Assembly: GCF_004137345.1 (NCBI RefSeq)
Contig: NZ_SDWV01000031.1
Coordinates: 1 to 53,541, forward strand
Source: Nocardioides zhouii
Lineage (GTDB): Bacteria; Actinomycetota; Actinomycetes; Propionibacteriales; Nocardioidaceae
Length of the DNA: 53,541 bases
Direction of reading: 5' to 3'
Part shown: in pieces, positions 1 to 11,137 of the stretch
How positions within the stretch are numbered: position 1 is the stretch's first letter
Layout: each line of letters starts with the position of its first letter
The notes under the pieces: model-generated
Databases searched by the model: none
Told to the model about the DNA's origin: nothing
What the model saw: only the letters and a program-made list of their open reading frames with translations
Program-made: the position numbers and the translations under genes

Positions 1-145
1 CCCAGCCGAAGTACTCGGCCGACTATTGTCAGAAGCCGCCACAAACCACGGTGTTGCGTGACTACCTAGATTCCACCCCGGTCGGCACCAGAACTTTGAT
101 GCGGACTACCCCACGATGTGGGACCGAGACGACGCCAGCCGGAAG
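1..145. other. Left edge, no gene seen
   Basis: Non-coding stretch between the window edge and the 3' end of the first leftward gene. I see no convincing reading frame, hairpin or RNA gene in it. It probably holds the 3' flank of the NTR-like gene and part of a neighbouring intergenic region. Confidence 0.4.
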
Positions 146-718
146 TCAGCGACGCGCGAGGCGGCGTACGACGAGCAGGCCGAGGAGTCCGATGAGCACG
201 GCCGCGGCGCCGGGTGCGGCGGCCCGGGCGAAGCCGGCCGGAGCGACCTTCTCGACCTGGGTCAGCTGCGCCGTCGGCGGAGGCGGCGGCTCGACCGCGG
301 TGCCCTCGCCGAGCAGCTCCTCGACCTTCCCGACCTTCGTCGGGTTGGCGACGCTGGTGCCGCCGCAGGCGTCGGCGGCGTACGGCGTCTCGGTGCCGGT
401 CGCGAGGAAGACATAGCTCGTGCCGACCGCGAGCTCGCCGAGGCCGCACGCGTCGCGGCCACCGGCCGAGAGCACCTGCGTCTCCCGCTCCGGAGAGCCC
501 TGGTAGGTGCGGGAGGCGGTGATCTCGTAGAGGAAGCCGTTGCCCTGCGCCGCGACCTTGTCGATGGTGCCGATGAAGACCAGGTCGGCCTTGCTCACCT
601 GCTTGTCGAGCTGGCCCTGCCGGCACGTGCAGTCCGCGGACGCCGGGGCGCTCACCGTGAACACGAGGCCCAGGCACGCGAGCAGCAGCGCTGCGGCAAG
701 TCGGGCGGCTCGGAACAT
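146..718 (-). CDS. Secreted, membrane-anchored NTR/TIMP-like protein
   Basis: This 190-residue protein has a signal peptide (about residues 1-28, ending in ASA) and a mature N-terminus starting D-C-T-C. A domain with paired cysteines follows, then a proline run (PPPPP) and a C-terminal membrane helix (about 165-185) ending in positive residues. A Cys-x-Cys right after the signal peptide, followed by a 'VFIGTI' strand, is what tissue-inhibitor-of-metalloproteinase/netrin (NTR) folds show. The inference is an OB-fold domain displayed outside the membrane. The ligand is unknown. The ATG at 718 is supported by a TAGGCT box six bases upstream. It lies just downstream of the HAD genes on the same strand but probably has its own promoter. 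Confidence 0.7.
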   Translation of the reverse strand: MFRAARLAAALLLACLGLVFTVSAPASADCTCRQGQLDKQVSKADLVFIGTIDKVAAQGNGFLYEITASRTYQGSPERETQVLSAGGRDACGLGELAVGTSYVFLATGTETPYAADACGGTSVANPTKVGKVEELLGEGTAVEPPPPPTAQLTQVEKVAPAGFARAAAPGAAAVLIGLLGLLVVRRLARR

Positions 719-724
719 GGCGGC

Positions 725-730
725 AGCCTA
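725..730 (-). promoter_or_regulatory. -10 box (TAGGCT), probable leaderless start
   Basis: TAGGCT lies six bases before the ATG of the NTR-like gene. It overlaps the TAG stop codon of the preceding HAD gene, so the promoter uses the stop codon as part of its -10 box. Confidence 0.5.
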
Positions 731-1552
731 GCGAGAGAGGGAGAAGAGGTCGGCCAGCACCACGGCCACGCCGTCGTCGTCGTTGGCCGGCGCGAGGTGG
801 TCGGCGAGGTCGCGCACCGACGCGTGGGCGTTGGCCATCGCGTACGACGTGCCGGCCCACGCGAGCATCGGCAGGTCGTTGGGCATGTCGCCGAAGGCGA
901 CGACGTCCAGGGGGCCGAGGCCCATCTCGGCGGCGACGGTGGCGAGGGTGGTGGCCTTCGTGACGCCGGCGGCGCTCATCTCGACCAGCGCGAAGGCCGA
1001 CGACCAGGTGGTGGTCACCAGCGTCCCGACAGCCGCCTCGACCTGCCGCCAGAAGTCCTCGGGGTCGAGGTCGCGGTGGACGGCCAGGACCTTCACGACG
1101 TCGTCGGTCCAGATCGACTCCCACGTGCCCTGGCGCAGGGTGTCGACGTCGTCGGGATGGCGCGGGAAGGCGTGCTCGCTGGCCCAGCCCGACGTGTGCT
1201 CGACCGCGAACGTCGTGCCCGGCACCGCCGCCCGCACCATCTCGGCCAGCTCCATGCCGACCTCGCGCGGCACGGCGCTGAAGTCGCGCACCCGGCGCTC
1301 GGCGACGTCGTACACGATGCCGCCGTTGCTGCAGATCGCCAGCCCGTGGCCGCCGACGTCGGCCCAGAGCTCCTCCATCCAGCGGACCGGGCGACCCGTG
1401 GTGAAGACGACCGGCACGCCGAGCGCGTCGAGCTCGACGAGGACGGCGCGCGTACGGGCGGTGACGGTGCCGTCGGAGTGCAGCAGGGTGCCGTCGAGGT
1501 CGGTCGCGACCAGGCGAGGTGCTCGACCGTCGGTCACCGAGCGGGGAACCAT
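728..1552 (-). CDS. HAD-superfamily (Cof type) hydrolase
   Basis: This 274-residue haloacid-dehalogenase hydrolase probably dephosphorylates a small phosphorylated metabolite in the cytoplasm. Motif I is DLDGT (nucleophile D18, acid D20), motif II is the TTGRP segment, and motif IV is GDMPND near the C-terminus. A large cap between motifs II and III and the overall length fit the Cof/IIB subfamily. The ATG at 1552 puts motif I about 18 residues in. A longer in-frame start would add a basic low-complexity leader that lies inside the upstream gene. It overlaps that paralogous HAD gene by 19 bases, which suggests translational coupling. The substrate cannot be told from sequence. Confidence 0.85.
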   Translation of the reverse strand: MVPRSVTDGRAPRLVATDLDGTLLHSDGTVTARTRAVLVELDALGVPVVFTTGRPVRWMEELWADVGGHGLAICSNGGIVYDVAERRVRDFSAVPREVGMELAEMVRAAVPGTTFAVEHTSGWASEHAFPRHPDDVDTLRQGTWESIWTDDVVKVLAVHRDLDPEDFWRQVEAAVGTLVTTTWSSAFALVEMSAAGVTKATTLATVAAEMGLGPLDVVAFGDMPNDLPMLAWAGTSYAMANAHASVRDLADHLAPANDDDGVAVVLADLFSLSR

Positions 1553-2385
1553 CGCGTCAGCTCGACGGCGGCACCCTCGTCGTGAACGGTGGCGGTCACG
1601 TCGTCCGCGGCCGCCTTCACCTCGTCGACGGACTGCCCCATCGCCACGCCGCGACCGGCCCACCGGAGCATCTCGATGTCGTTGCGCCCGTCGCCGATCG
1701 CGAGCACGTCGGCCGCGCCGAGCCCGCCGATCGCGTCGCAGACGTGCTGGAGCCCGGACGCCTTGGAGACGCCGACCGGGGACAGGTCGAGCCAGGCGGT
1801 CCAGCCGACGACGTAGTCGGTGCCGTGCAGGCCGAGCCTGGCTGCGAGCTCGATGAAGTCGTCCGCGGTTGCGTGCGGGTCGCGGATGATGACGCGGCTG
1901 ACTGGCTCGCCGACGATGTCGCTGACGTCAGTGATCAGCTGCTCACCGGAGAGCTCGCCCTCGGGGAACACCCGGTTGACGCGGTAGCCGCCGACACCCC
2001 GCTCCTCGACCGCGACCAGCGCCTCGGGGTGGTGCTCGAGCACCGCCGCGACGGCTGGGGCGGCGTCGAAGGTCTCCTCGTGGACGACCTCCATCGGCGG
2101 GTAGCGGAACACCACCGCGCCGTTGGACGCGACCACCCAGAGCCGGTCGGACCCCTCGCGCGGGAGGTGGAGCAGGTCGGCGATGGTCGTCATGCCGTGC
2201 GGCGAACGCCCGCTGGACAGCACGATGTGGGCGCCGGCGTCGAGCGCGCGGTGCACCGCGTCGTACACGGGCTCGCTGATGGTCTCGTAGTCGTCGCTCG
2301 GGCCGTCGACCCACTTGAGCAGGGTGCCGTCGATGTCGAGCGCGACGACCCGCGGCGACCAGTCGTCAGCCAACGGACGAACCAA
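1534..2385 (-). CDS. HAD-superfamily (Cof type) hydrolase, paralogue of the next gene
   Basis: This 283-residue Cof-type HAD phosphatase has DIDGT (D17, D19), an SSGRS motif II and GDGRND as motif IV. It shares its architecture with the downstream HAD gene, so the pair probably arose by tandem duplication. No ATG or GTG fits the 5' end: the start appears to be TTG at 2385 or TTG four codons later. Both lie at or inside the 3' end of serS (20-base overlap for the longer form). serS and the two HAD genes therefore look like one operon. The substrate is unknown; sugar phosphates and phosphorylated cofactors are usual for the family. Confidence 0.82.
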   Translation of the reverse strand: MVRPLADDWSPRVVALDIDGTLLKWVDGPSDDYETISEPVYDAVHRALDAGAHIVLSSGRSPHGMTTIADLLHLPREGSDRLWVVASNGAVVFRYPPMEVVHEETFDAAPAVAAVLEHHPEALVAVEERGVGGYRVNRVFPEGELSGEQLITDVSDIVGEPVSRVIIRDPHATADDFIELAARLGLHGTDYVVGWTAWLDLSPVGVSKASGLQHVCDAIGGLGAADVLAIGDGRNDIEMLRWAGRGVAMGQSVDEVKAAADDVTATVHDEGAAVELTRWFPAR

Positions 2386-3643
2386 GCGGCTTCAGCACCT
2401 CGACGCCGCCCATGTAGGGGCGGAGCGCCTGCGGCAGCGTGACCGAGCCGTCCTCGTTCTGGTGGGTCTCGAGGATCGCGACGATCGCGCGGGTCACGGC
2501 GGTCAGGGTGCCGTTGAGGGTGGCGACCGGCGTGGCGCCGCCCTCGCCGCGGGTACGGATGCCGAGGCGGCGCGCCTGGAAGTCGGTGCAGTTGGAGGTC
2601 GAGGTCAGCTCGCCGTAGCCGTTGCGGCTGGGGATCCACGCCTCGCAGTCGAACTTCCGTGCGGCGCTCAGGCCCAGGTCGCCGGCGGCCGTGTCGATGA
2701 TCCGGTACGACAGCTCGAGCTTGTCGAGGAACTCCCGCTCCCACGCGAGCAGCCGCTGGTGCTCGGCGTACGACTCCTCGACGGTCGTGTAGACGAACAT
2801 CTCGACCTTGTCGAACCAGTGCACCCGCCAGATGCCCTTGGTGTCCTTGCCGTGCGAGCCGGCCTCCTTGCGGAAGCACGGGCTGAACGCGGCGTACCGC
2901 AGGGGCAGCGACGCGGCGTCGAGGATCTCGTCGGAGTGGAAGGCCGCCATGGGCACCTCCGACGTGCCGACGAGGTAGAGGTCCTCGCCCTCGATCCGGT
3001 AGACGTCGTCGGCGGCCTGGCCGAGGAAGCCGGTGCCCTCCATCGCCCGCGGGCGGACCAGCGACGGAGCCGCGGCCTGGATGAAGCCGGCCGCGCGCGC
3101 CTGGTCCATCGCCATGTTGACCAGCGCGAGCTGCAGCTGCGCGCCGACGCCGGTCAGGAAGTAGAAGCGCGACCCGCTCACCTTTGCGCCGCGCTCGAGG
3201 TCGATCGCACCCAGCAGCCGGCCGAGCTCGATGTGGTCGCGCGGCTCGAAGTCGAACTCGCGCGGCGTGCCGACGTGCTCGATGACGGTGTAGTCCTCCT
3301 CGCCACCGGCCGGCGCAGCGTCGTCGGCGACGTTGGGGATCGCCTTGAGCGCCTCGTCCCACTCGACCTCGGCGGCGTTGCGCGCGGCCTCGGCGGCCTT
3401 CACCCCGGCGGCGAGCTCCTTCACCTGCGCGAGCAGCGTCTGCTTCTCCTCGCCCTGGGCGCGGGCGACGAGCGCACCGCTGGCCTTCTGCTCGGCCCGC
3501 CGCGTCTCGTAGTCGGCGATCGCCTGCCGGCGTGCGGAGTCGGCCGCGAGCGCCCGGTCCACCACGTCGGCGGACAGGCCGCGCTTGGCCTGGGCAGCGC
3601 GTACGCGGTCGGGGTCGTCACGGAGGAGGCGGGGGTCGATCAT
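2366..3643 (-). CDS. serS: Seryl-tRNA synthetase
   Basis: This 425-residue class II aminoacyl-tRNA synthetase charges tRNA-Ser with serine using ATP. The first roughly 105 residues form the expected antiparallel coiled-coil arm (alternating A/E/K/R heptads), followed by the catalytic domain. The RPRAMEGTGFLGQ segment, motif 2 beginning FRKEAGSHGKDTKG and the motif 3 region GYGELTSTSNCTDFQARR are all present and intact. Length is normal for a bacterial SerRS. The ATG start is preceded by TAGCCT six bases upstream. It is the first gene of a probable operon with two HAD hydrolases. Confidence 0.97.
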   Translation of the reverse strand: MIDPRLLRDDPDRVRAAQAKRGLSADVVDRALAADSARRQAIADYETRRAEQKASGALVARAQGEEKQTLLAQVKELAAGVKAAEAARNAAEVEWDEALKAIPNVADDAAPAGGEEDYTVIEHVGTPREFDFEPRDHIELGRLLGAIDLERGAKVSGSRFYFLTGVGAQLQLALVNMAMDQARAAGFIQAAAPSLVRPRAMEGTGFLGQAADDVYRIEGEDLYLVGTSEVPMAAFHSDEILDAASLPLRYAAFSPCFRKEAGSHGKDTKGIWRVHWFDKVEMFVYTTVEESYAEHQRLLAWEREFLDKLELSYRIIDTAAGDLGLSAARKFDCEAWIPSRNGYGELTSTSNCTDFQARRLGIRTRGEGGATPVATLNGTLTAVTRAIVAILETHQNEDGSVTLPQALRPYMGGVEVLKPLGSSVG

Positions 3644-3649
3644 GGGACA

Positions 3650-3655
3650 AGGCTA
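3650..3655 (-). promoter_or_regulatory. -10 box (TAGCCT) of serS, probable leaderless start
   Basis: TAGCCT on the minus strand is followed by six bases and then the serS ATG. No Shine-Dalgarno sequence fits between them, which points to a leaderless mRNA. Confidence 0.5.
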
Positions 3656-3743
3656 TCCGCGCGTGACTGACCACTTTTGTCCACCTCACCCGTCGGGCTG
3701 ACCGGGATCGGGCAAACGGAGCGGATTTCGTCATACTGCGCGG

Positions 3744-5318
3744 GTGACTCCCGCTTCCCGCACCCGCACGTTCGGCCTGGGCGCCCTCGCTGCGGGACTG
3801 TTCGCGTTCCTCGGCGTCCTGGTCACCCAGGATCGAGCACCGCTCGACAGCTTCGACGTCGAGGGCAAGCGGCTCGAGGACTGGGCCGACAACTCCTCGG
3901 CCTTCATCGACTTCCTGAGGGTGGTCGAGGTCGCGTTCGGGACCATCGGCATGACGGTCCTGACAGTGGTGCTCGTCGTGGCGCTGCTCCTGCGACGCCA
4001 CCGCTGGGCGGCGCTGCTGGCCGCAGTCGTGATGATCGTGACGTCGCTGGCCACCTCCGCCCTGAAGGTGTGGCTGGGCCGGGGCCGTCCCGACTGGCAG
4101 GACAACCTGGGCCTGCTGGACTCGTTCAGCTTCCCGTCCGGGCACGCCTCGTCCACGGCGGCGTACGCCTCACTTCTGGTCATGCTGCTGGTCATCTTCG
4201 TGCGCCGGACCAGCCTGCGCCGGCTCGGTATCAGCCTTGCGGTCGGCTGGTGGCTGCTGGTCTGCTTCGACCGGATGTTGCTCGGGCGCCACTTCCCGAC
4301 TGACGTGATCGGCGGGTCGCTGCTGGGCATCGGAGTGTTCCTGCTGGCCCTCGCCGTCATCGACCCGCGTCCCCGCTCGACCGCCGCGAAGGCCGAGCCG
4401 CTGCCCGAGGTGTACGCCTCTGAGCGGCGGCTCGCGGTGATCCTCAACCCGATCAAGGTCGAGGACGTCGGCCAGTTCCGCGCGGTCGTGGGGGCGATGG
4501 CGAAGGAGTCGGGCTGGTCGGAGCCGACCTGGCAGTACACGACGATCGAGGACCCCGGCACCGGGATGGCCGAGAAGGCCGCGGTCTCCGGCGCCGACCT
4601 CGTCATCGTCTGCGGCGGCGACGGCACGGTCCGCGAGGTCTGCGCCGAGCTCGCCGGCACGGGCATCCCGGTGGGGATCATCCCCGCCGGCACCGGCAAC
4701 CTGCTGGCTCGCAACCTCGACATCCCGCTCTACCTCCGCGCGGCCATCGACGTCGCGCTCAACGGCCAGGACCGGGCCATCGACCTGGTGCGGGTCGGCG
4801 GCGACGGCATCGAGGACACCCACTTCATGGTGATGGCCGGGATGGGCTTCGACGCCGCGATCATGGAGGGCGTCAACGAGGAGATCAAGAAGAAGATCGG
4901 CTGGATCGCGTACGTCGTGTCCGGCCTGCGGTCGCTGATGTTCCCGGCCATGAAGGTCGAGGTCCAGATCGACGACGACGAGCCCACGGTGCACCGCGCC
5001 CGGACGGTCGTCGTCGGCAACGTCGGCTTCCTGCAGGCCGGGATGCCGCTGCTCCCGGACGCCACCATCGACGACGGCGTCCTCGACGTGGTGATCCTGC
5101 ACCCCAAGAAGTTCCTGTCCTGGATCCCGCTCGCCGTCCGGGTGCTCGCCAAGAGCGCCACCGTCGACGAGCTGATCGACCGGCGTACGGGCTCCCGGGT
5201 GCGGGTCAAGGCGTCCGCCGACGTCCCCCGCCAGCTGGACGGCGACTCCATCGGCGAGGGTCGCGAGCTCTGGATGGAGTGCATCCACGGGCGACTGCTG
5301 GTCCGCGTCCCCCGCTGA
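3744..5318 (+). CDS. PAP2 phosphatase - diacylglycerol kinase-like fusion protein
   Basis: One 524-residue chain joins two opposite lipid activities. Residues 1 to about 210 form a PAP2 integral membrane phosphatase with about five or six helices. Its signature is complete: KVWLGRGRPD, PSGH, and an Arg-x5-His-x3-Asp motif in DRMLLGRHFPTD. Residues about 225-524 form a DAGK/LCB5-type lipid kinase domain with CGGDGTVREV and the nucleotide-binding IIPAGTGNLLARNL. The likely substrates are phosphatidic acid or polyprenyl phosphate for the first part and diacylglycerol or another lipid alcohol for the second. The start is the GTG at 3744. It stands alone, divergent from serS and tail-to-tail with kdpE. 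Confidence 0.9.
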   Translation: MTPASRTRTFGLGALAAGLFAFLGVLVTQDRAPLDSFDVEGKRLEDWADNSSAFIDFLRVVEVAFGTIGMTVLTVVLVVALLLRRHRWAALLAAVVMIVTSLATSALKVWLGRGRPDWQDNLGLLDSFSFPSGHASSTAAYASLLVMLLVIFVRRTSLRRLGISLAVGWWLLVCFDRMLLGRHFPTDVIGGSLLGIGVFLLALAVIDPRPRSTAAKAEPLPEVYASERRLAVILNPIKVEDVGQFRAVVGAMAKESGWSEPTWQYTTIEDPGTGMAEKAAVSGADLVIVCGGDGTVREVCAELAGTGIPVGIIPAGTGNLLARNLDIPLYLRAAIDVALNGQDRAIDLVRVGGDGIEDTHFMVMAGMGFDAAIMEGVNEEIKKKIGWIAYVVSGLRSLMFPAMKVEVQIDDDEPTVHRARTVVVGNVGFLQAGMPLLPDATIDDGVLDVVILHPKKFLSWIPLAVRVLAKSATVDELIDRRTGSRVRVKASADVPRQLDGDSIGEGRELWMECIHGRLLVRVPR

Positions 5319-5325
5319 CCTCCCG

Positions 5326-6000
5326 TCAGGCGAGGAAGCGGTAGCCCATGCCGGGCTCCGTCACGAAGAGCACCGGGTTGGCGGCGTCCTCCTCGAGCTT
5401 GCGTCGGATGCTCGCCATGTGGACCCGGAGGTAATTGGTCTGGGTGTCGTACGCCGGCCCCCACACGGCGGTCAGCAGGTCGGCCTGGCGCACCAGGCGA
5501 CCCCGGTGCCGGGCCAGCACCTCGACGATCCGCCACTCGATCGGGGTCAGGTGGATCTCGTCCTCACCGCGGGTGGCCCTGGAGTCGGTGACGTCGAGGC
5601 GGAGGCCGTCGACCTCGACGACGAGGTCGGGCTCCTCGCGCCCGGCGCGGCGCGACGTGGCCCGCACCCGGGCGAGCAGCTCCTCGATCGAGAACGGCTT
5701 GGTGATGAAGTCGTCGGCGCCGAGGTCGAGCGCCTCGACCTTGTCGTCGGACTCGGTGCGCGCGGACACCACGATCACCGGGACCTGGGTGAACGACCGC
5801 AGCTGCGTGAGCACGGCGATGCCGTCGAGGTCGGGCAGCCCGAGGTCGAGCAGCACGACGTCGGGCATCCGCTCGTCGACGATCTGCAGGGCGGAGCGGC
5901 CGTCGCCCGCCGTCTCGACGTCGTAGTCGCGGGCCCGCAGGTTGATGGACAGGGTGCGCCGCATGGCGGGGTCGTCGTCGACGACGAGCACGAAGGTCAC
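5326..6000 (-). CDS. kdpE: KdpE potassium response regulator
   Basis: This 224-residue OmpR/PhoB-type regulator has a receiver domain (D8, D9, phospho-acceptor D52 in LLDLGLPDLDG, switch T/S and the conserved K in FITKPF). A C-terminal winged helix ends in the typical YLRVHMASIRRKLE recognition segment and GMGYRF. It should be phosphorylated by KdpD and activate kdpFABC under potassium limitation or osmotic stress. Its ATG overlaps the kdpD stop codon by four bases (ATGA), the usual coupling of this pair. Tandem-repeat sites upstream of kdpF and of the DUF4118 gene are its likely targets. Confidence 0.95.
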   Translation of the reverse strand: MTFVLVVDDDPAMRRTLSINLRARDYDVETAGDGRSALQIVDERMPDVVLLDLGLPDLDGIAVLTQLRSFTQVPVIVVSARTESDDKVEALDLGADDFITKPFSIEELLARVRATSRRAGREEPDLVVEVDGLRLDVTDSRATRGEDEIHLTPIEWRIVEVLARHRGRLVRQADLLTAVWGPAYDTQTNYLRVHMASIRRKLEEDAANPVLFVTEPGMGYRFLA

Positions 6001-8522
6001 GGGGCCTCACTCTGCTCGATCGTCGGGGGCAGCCGGGTGGGGAGCTCCAGCACGAACGTCAGTCCGCCACCGGGCGTCTCCTCGGTGGCAATCGTCCCAC
6101 CCATCGCCTCGGTCAGGCCGTGCGCCACGGCGAGGCCGAGCCCGACACCGTCCTGCTGCGGCACGTCGCCGAGCCGTTGGAACGGCGCGAAGAGCCGCAC
6201 CTGGTCGTGGTCCTTCACCCCCGGACCGGTGTCGGCGATCCGGAGCACCACGCGATCCGAGGCGGTCGTGGCGTCGATGCGTACGTGCGCCGAGGCGGGG
6301 GTGTACTTCAGCGCGTTCTCGCAGATGTTCGCCACGACCCGGTCGAGCATGCCGGCATCCGCCACTACCACGAGGTCGGGGTCGAGCGCCACGTCGATGC
6401 GCTCGCCACCCGACAGCGGGGCGATGCTCCCGCGGACCGCGGGCGCGAGGTCGACCTCGGTGAGCAGCGGCCGGACGGACCCTGTGTTGATCCGGCTCAT
6501 GTCCAGCAGGTTGGCCACGAGTGCGCTCAACCGGTCGGTCGACTCCTCGATGGTCGCGAGGAGCTCCGCCTCGTCCTCCTCCGAGAACGTGATGTCGGTG
6601 GCGCGCAGGCTGGCGACGGCGACCTTGGCCGCGGCGAGCGGGTTGCGGAGGTCGTGCGACACGGCTGCGAGCAGCGCCGTACGGGTGCGGTCGGCCTCCT
6701 TGAGGCGCACCCGTTCGACCTCGGCGATCGTCGCGAGCCGGCGTTCGGCCATGACCTTCGCGTAGGCGGCGTACGCGTTGAGCAGTCCGCGCTCCGACGC
6801 GGCGAGCGTCGCGCCCGAGAGCACGAGCGTGTTGCGACCGTCGATCGCCGCCGCCATGTCGGCGCGCTCGACGGAGACCGGCGGTGTGCCGCAGCTCGCG
6901 ACCACCGTCTCCACGCCGGAGTCGTCACGACGTACGACGGCCGCGCCCGTGGCGTTGAACAGCTGGCAGGCCGACGACAGCAGGCCCTCCGTGTCGTCGG
7001 TGGAGGTGAGCAGGCTGTGGGCGAGCACGGTCAGCGCATCGGCCTCGGCCCGGGCCGCGCGGGCCTGGGCCGTCCGACGTGCCGCGTTGTCGACCACCGT
7101 CGCGACGGCGATCCCGACGGCGACGAAGATCGCGATGGTGACGACGTTCTCCGGCTCGGCGATCGTGAGCGTGTAGAGCGGCGGCGTGAAGAGGTAGTTG
7201 AGCAGCAGGGCGCTCGCCAAGGCGGATACGACAGCTGGCGCGAGGCCACCGATGAGGGCCGTCGCCACCACGACCACCATCAGCGACATCGCCTCGATGG
7301 GCAGGCCGTGGAGGTCGGCGGTGGCATAGAGGGCGAGGCTCACCAGTGCCGGCGCCGCGAGCCCGAAGGCGAGGCCGGCCAGCCGGCGAGCCCGGCCCAG
7401 GTTGTCGACCGGCGGGCGGCGTGACGCGCGTCGGGCGTAGTCGTGGGTGACGATGTGGACGTCGATGTCCCCCGACGCGCTGACGACCCGCTCGCCCACC
7501 CCGGGCCGCAGCAGGGTGGAGACGCGGCCGCGGCGGCTGGCGCCGATGACGACCTGGGTGGCGTTCTCGGCGCGGGCGAAGGCCAGGATCGCGTCGGCGG
7601 CGTCATCGCCGACGACAGTGTGGAAGGTGCCCCCGAGCTCGTCGGCCTTGGCCGCCAACCGGGCGAGCTGGTCGGGCGAGGTCCCGGTGAGCCCGTCCTG
7701 GCGCGTGACGTACAGCGCCTGCCACTCGCCACCCGAGCGTCGCGTCGCGATTCGCGACGCCCGGCGCATCAGGGTGGACGACTCGGGACCACCGCTGATG
7801 GGAACGACGATGCGCTCACGGGTCGCCCAGGTGGTGTCGATCTCGTGCTGGTCGCGGTAGCGCTCGAGCCCCTCGTCGACGCGGTCGGCGAGCCACAGGA
7901 GCGCCAGCTCGCGGAGCGCGGTGAGGTTGCCCTCGCGGAAGTAGCGCGACAACGCGGCGTCGATCTTGTCGGCGGTGTAGATGTTGCCGTGGGCCATCCG
8001 CCGCCGCAGCGCCTGCGGGCTCATGTCGACCAGCTCGACCTGGTCGGCGGCCCGCACCACGTGGTCCGGCACGGTCTCGCGCTGCCGGACCCCGGTCACC
8101 TGCTCGGTGACGTCGTTGAGCGACTCGAGGTGCTGGATGTTGACGGTGGTGATGACCTCGATGCCCGCGTCGAGGAGTGCCTCGACGTCCTGCCAGCGCT
8201 TCTCATGGGTGCTGCCCGGCACGTTGGTGTGGGCGAGCTCGTCGACCAGCACCACGTCGGGCCGCCGCGCGAGGATGGCCTCGAGGTCCATCTCCTCCTG
8301 CACGGTGTCGCGGTAGCCGACCTGCGCACGGGGCACGACCTCGAGTCCTTCGAGCGCCCGCTCCGTCTTCGGTCGGCCATGGGTCTCGACGTAGCCGACG
8401 ACCAGGTCGGTGCCCCGCTCGACGCGACGACGGCCCTCGTCGAGCATCGCGTACGTCTTGCCCACGCCCGGCGCCGCGCCGAGGTAGACCCGCAGCCGTC
8501 CGCGGTCGGTGGGCAGGGGCAT
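5997..8522 (-). CDS. kdpD: KdpD potassium sensor histidine kinase
   Basis: This protein has about 841 residues in the canonical KdpD order. The N-terminal KdpD domain has a Walker A (GAAPGVGKT) and VDELAHTN. A universal-stress-protein-like domain follows, then four closely spaced DUF4118 membrane helices, a GAF-like region, HisKA with SHDLRNP (His near residue 623) and HATPase_c (N box ENALKY, DTGPG, GLGL). It senses low potassium or turgor and controls KdpE phosphorylation. I chose the ATG at 8522 because GGAG lies nine bases upstream. A GTG at 8537 would add five residues and overlap kdpC. The 3' end overlaps kdpE by four bases. Confidence 0.95.
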   Translation of the reverse strand: MPLPTDRGRLRVYLGAAPGVGKTYAMLDEGRRRVERGTDLVVGYVETHGRPKTERALEGLEVVPRAQVGYRDTVQEEMDLEAILARRPDVVLVDELAHTNVPGSTHEKRWQDVEALLDAGIEVITTVNIQHLESLNDVTEQVTGVRQRETVPDHVVRAADQVELVDMSPQALRRRMAHGNIYTADKIDAALSRYFREGNLTALRELALLWLADRVDEGLERYRDQHEIDTTWATRERIVVPISGGPESSTLMRRASRIATRRSGGEWQALYVTRQDGLTGTSPDQLARLAAKADELGGTFHTVVGDDAADAILAFARAENATQVVIGASRRGRVSTLLRPGVGERVVSASGDIDVHIVTHDYARRASRRPPVDNLGRARRLAGLAFGLAAPALVSLALYATADLHGLPIEAMSLMVVVVATALIGGLAPAVVSALASALLLNYLFTPPLYTLTIAEPENVVTIAIFVAVGIAVATVVDNAARRTAQARAARAEADALTVLAHSLLTSTDDTEGLLSSACQLFNATGAAVVRRDDSGVETVVASCGTPPVSVERADMAAAIDGRNTLVLSGATLAASERGLLNAYAAYAKVMAERRLATIAEVERVRLKEADRTRTALLAAVSHDLRNPLAAAKVAVASLRATDITFSEEDEAELLATIEESTDRLSALVANLLDMSRINTGSVRPLLTEVDLAPAVRGSIAPLSGGERIDVALDPDLVVVADAGMLDRVVANICENALKYTPASAHVRIDATTASDRVVLRIADTGPGVKDHDQVRLFAPFQRLGDVPQQDGVGLGLAVAHGLTEAMGGTIATEETPGGGLTFVLELPTRLPPTIEQSEAP

Positions 8523-8526
8523 GCGG

Positions 8527-9120
8527 TCAGTCTCCACCCTCGACCGAGCGGCGCACGGCGAGGTTCAGCTCGAGCACGTTGACCCCGGGCTCGCCCAGGA
8601 AGCCGAGGCCGCGGCCGTCCGTGTGCTCCTCCACGAGCCGCTCGACCTCGTCGAGCGACAAGCCGTTGGCGGCCGCGACGCGCGGTGCCTGGAGGGCGGC
8701 GTACGCCGGCGAGATGTGCGGGTCGAGGCCGGAGCCGGACGCCGTGACCGCGTCCGGGGGGACCGCCGACCCGTCGACGCCCTCGCGAGCCGCCACCTCG
8801 GCCCGGCGCTCCCCGATGGAGGCGATCAGGTCGGTGCTGAGTGGGCCCAGGTTGCTGGGGGCGGAGGCGAGGGTGTCGTAGTCGTTGGCGGAGGGCCGCG
8901 AGAGGAACCACTCGTCGCCCTCGAACTGCTGGCCGATCAGGCGTGACCCGACGACCTGGCCGTCGACCCGGACCGGCGAGCCGTCGGCGCGGTCGCCGAA
9001 GGCCTGGCCGGCGGCCCACACGGCGGTCGGGTAGCCGACCCCGAGCAGGACGGTCATCACGAGGAGGAGGCGCAGCCCGGCAACGGACTGGCGGAACAGG
9101 TCGGTGAACACGGTGATCAT
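8527..9120 (-). CDS. kdpC: Potassium-transporting ATPase KdpC subunit
   Basis: This 197-residue subunit has a single N-terminal membrane helix (about residues 13-36) and an extracytoplasmic/peripheral domain. Family signatures are GVGYPTAVW, WFLSRPSAN, the SGSGLDPHISPAYA block and a C-terminal VNVLELNLA. KdpC stabilises the KdpA-KdpB complex and is thought to help potassium or ATP binding. It sits seven bases after kdpB and directly before kdpD, in the standard FABCDE order. Length is typical. Confidence 0.96.
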   Translation of the reverse strand: MITVFTDLFRQSVAGLRLLLVMTVLLGVGYPTAVWAAGQAFGDRADGSPVRVDGQVVGSRLIGQQFEGDEWFLSRPSANDYDTLASAPSNLGPLSTDLIASIGERRAEVAAREGVDGSAVPPDAVTASGSGLDPHISPAYAALQAPRVAAANGLSLDEVERLVEEHTDGRGLGFLGEPGVNVLELNLAVRRSVEGGD

Positions 9121-9127
9121 GCCTTTC

Positions 9128-11133
<2,006 letters not shown>

Positions 11134-11137
<4 letters not shown>

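Noticed and set aside
116..1585. Long plus-strand frame of 489 codons opposite the NTR and HAD genes
   Set aside because: Product is Arg/Gly/His-rich with no motifs, and it lies opposite two well-supported genes; GC-rich DNA creates such shadow frames.
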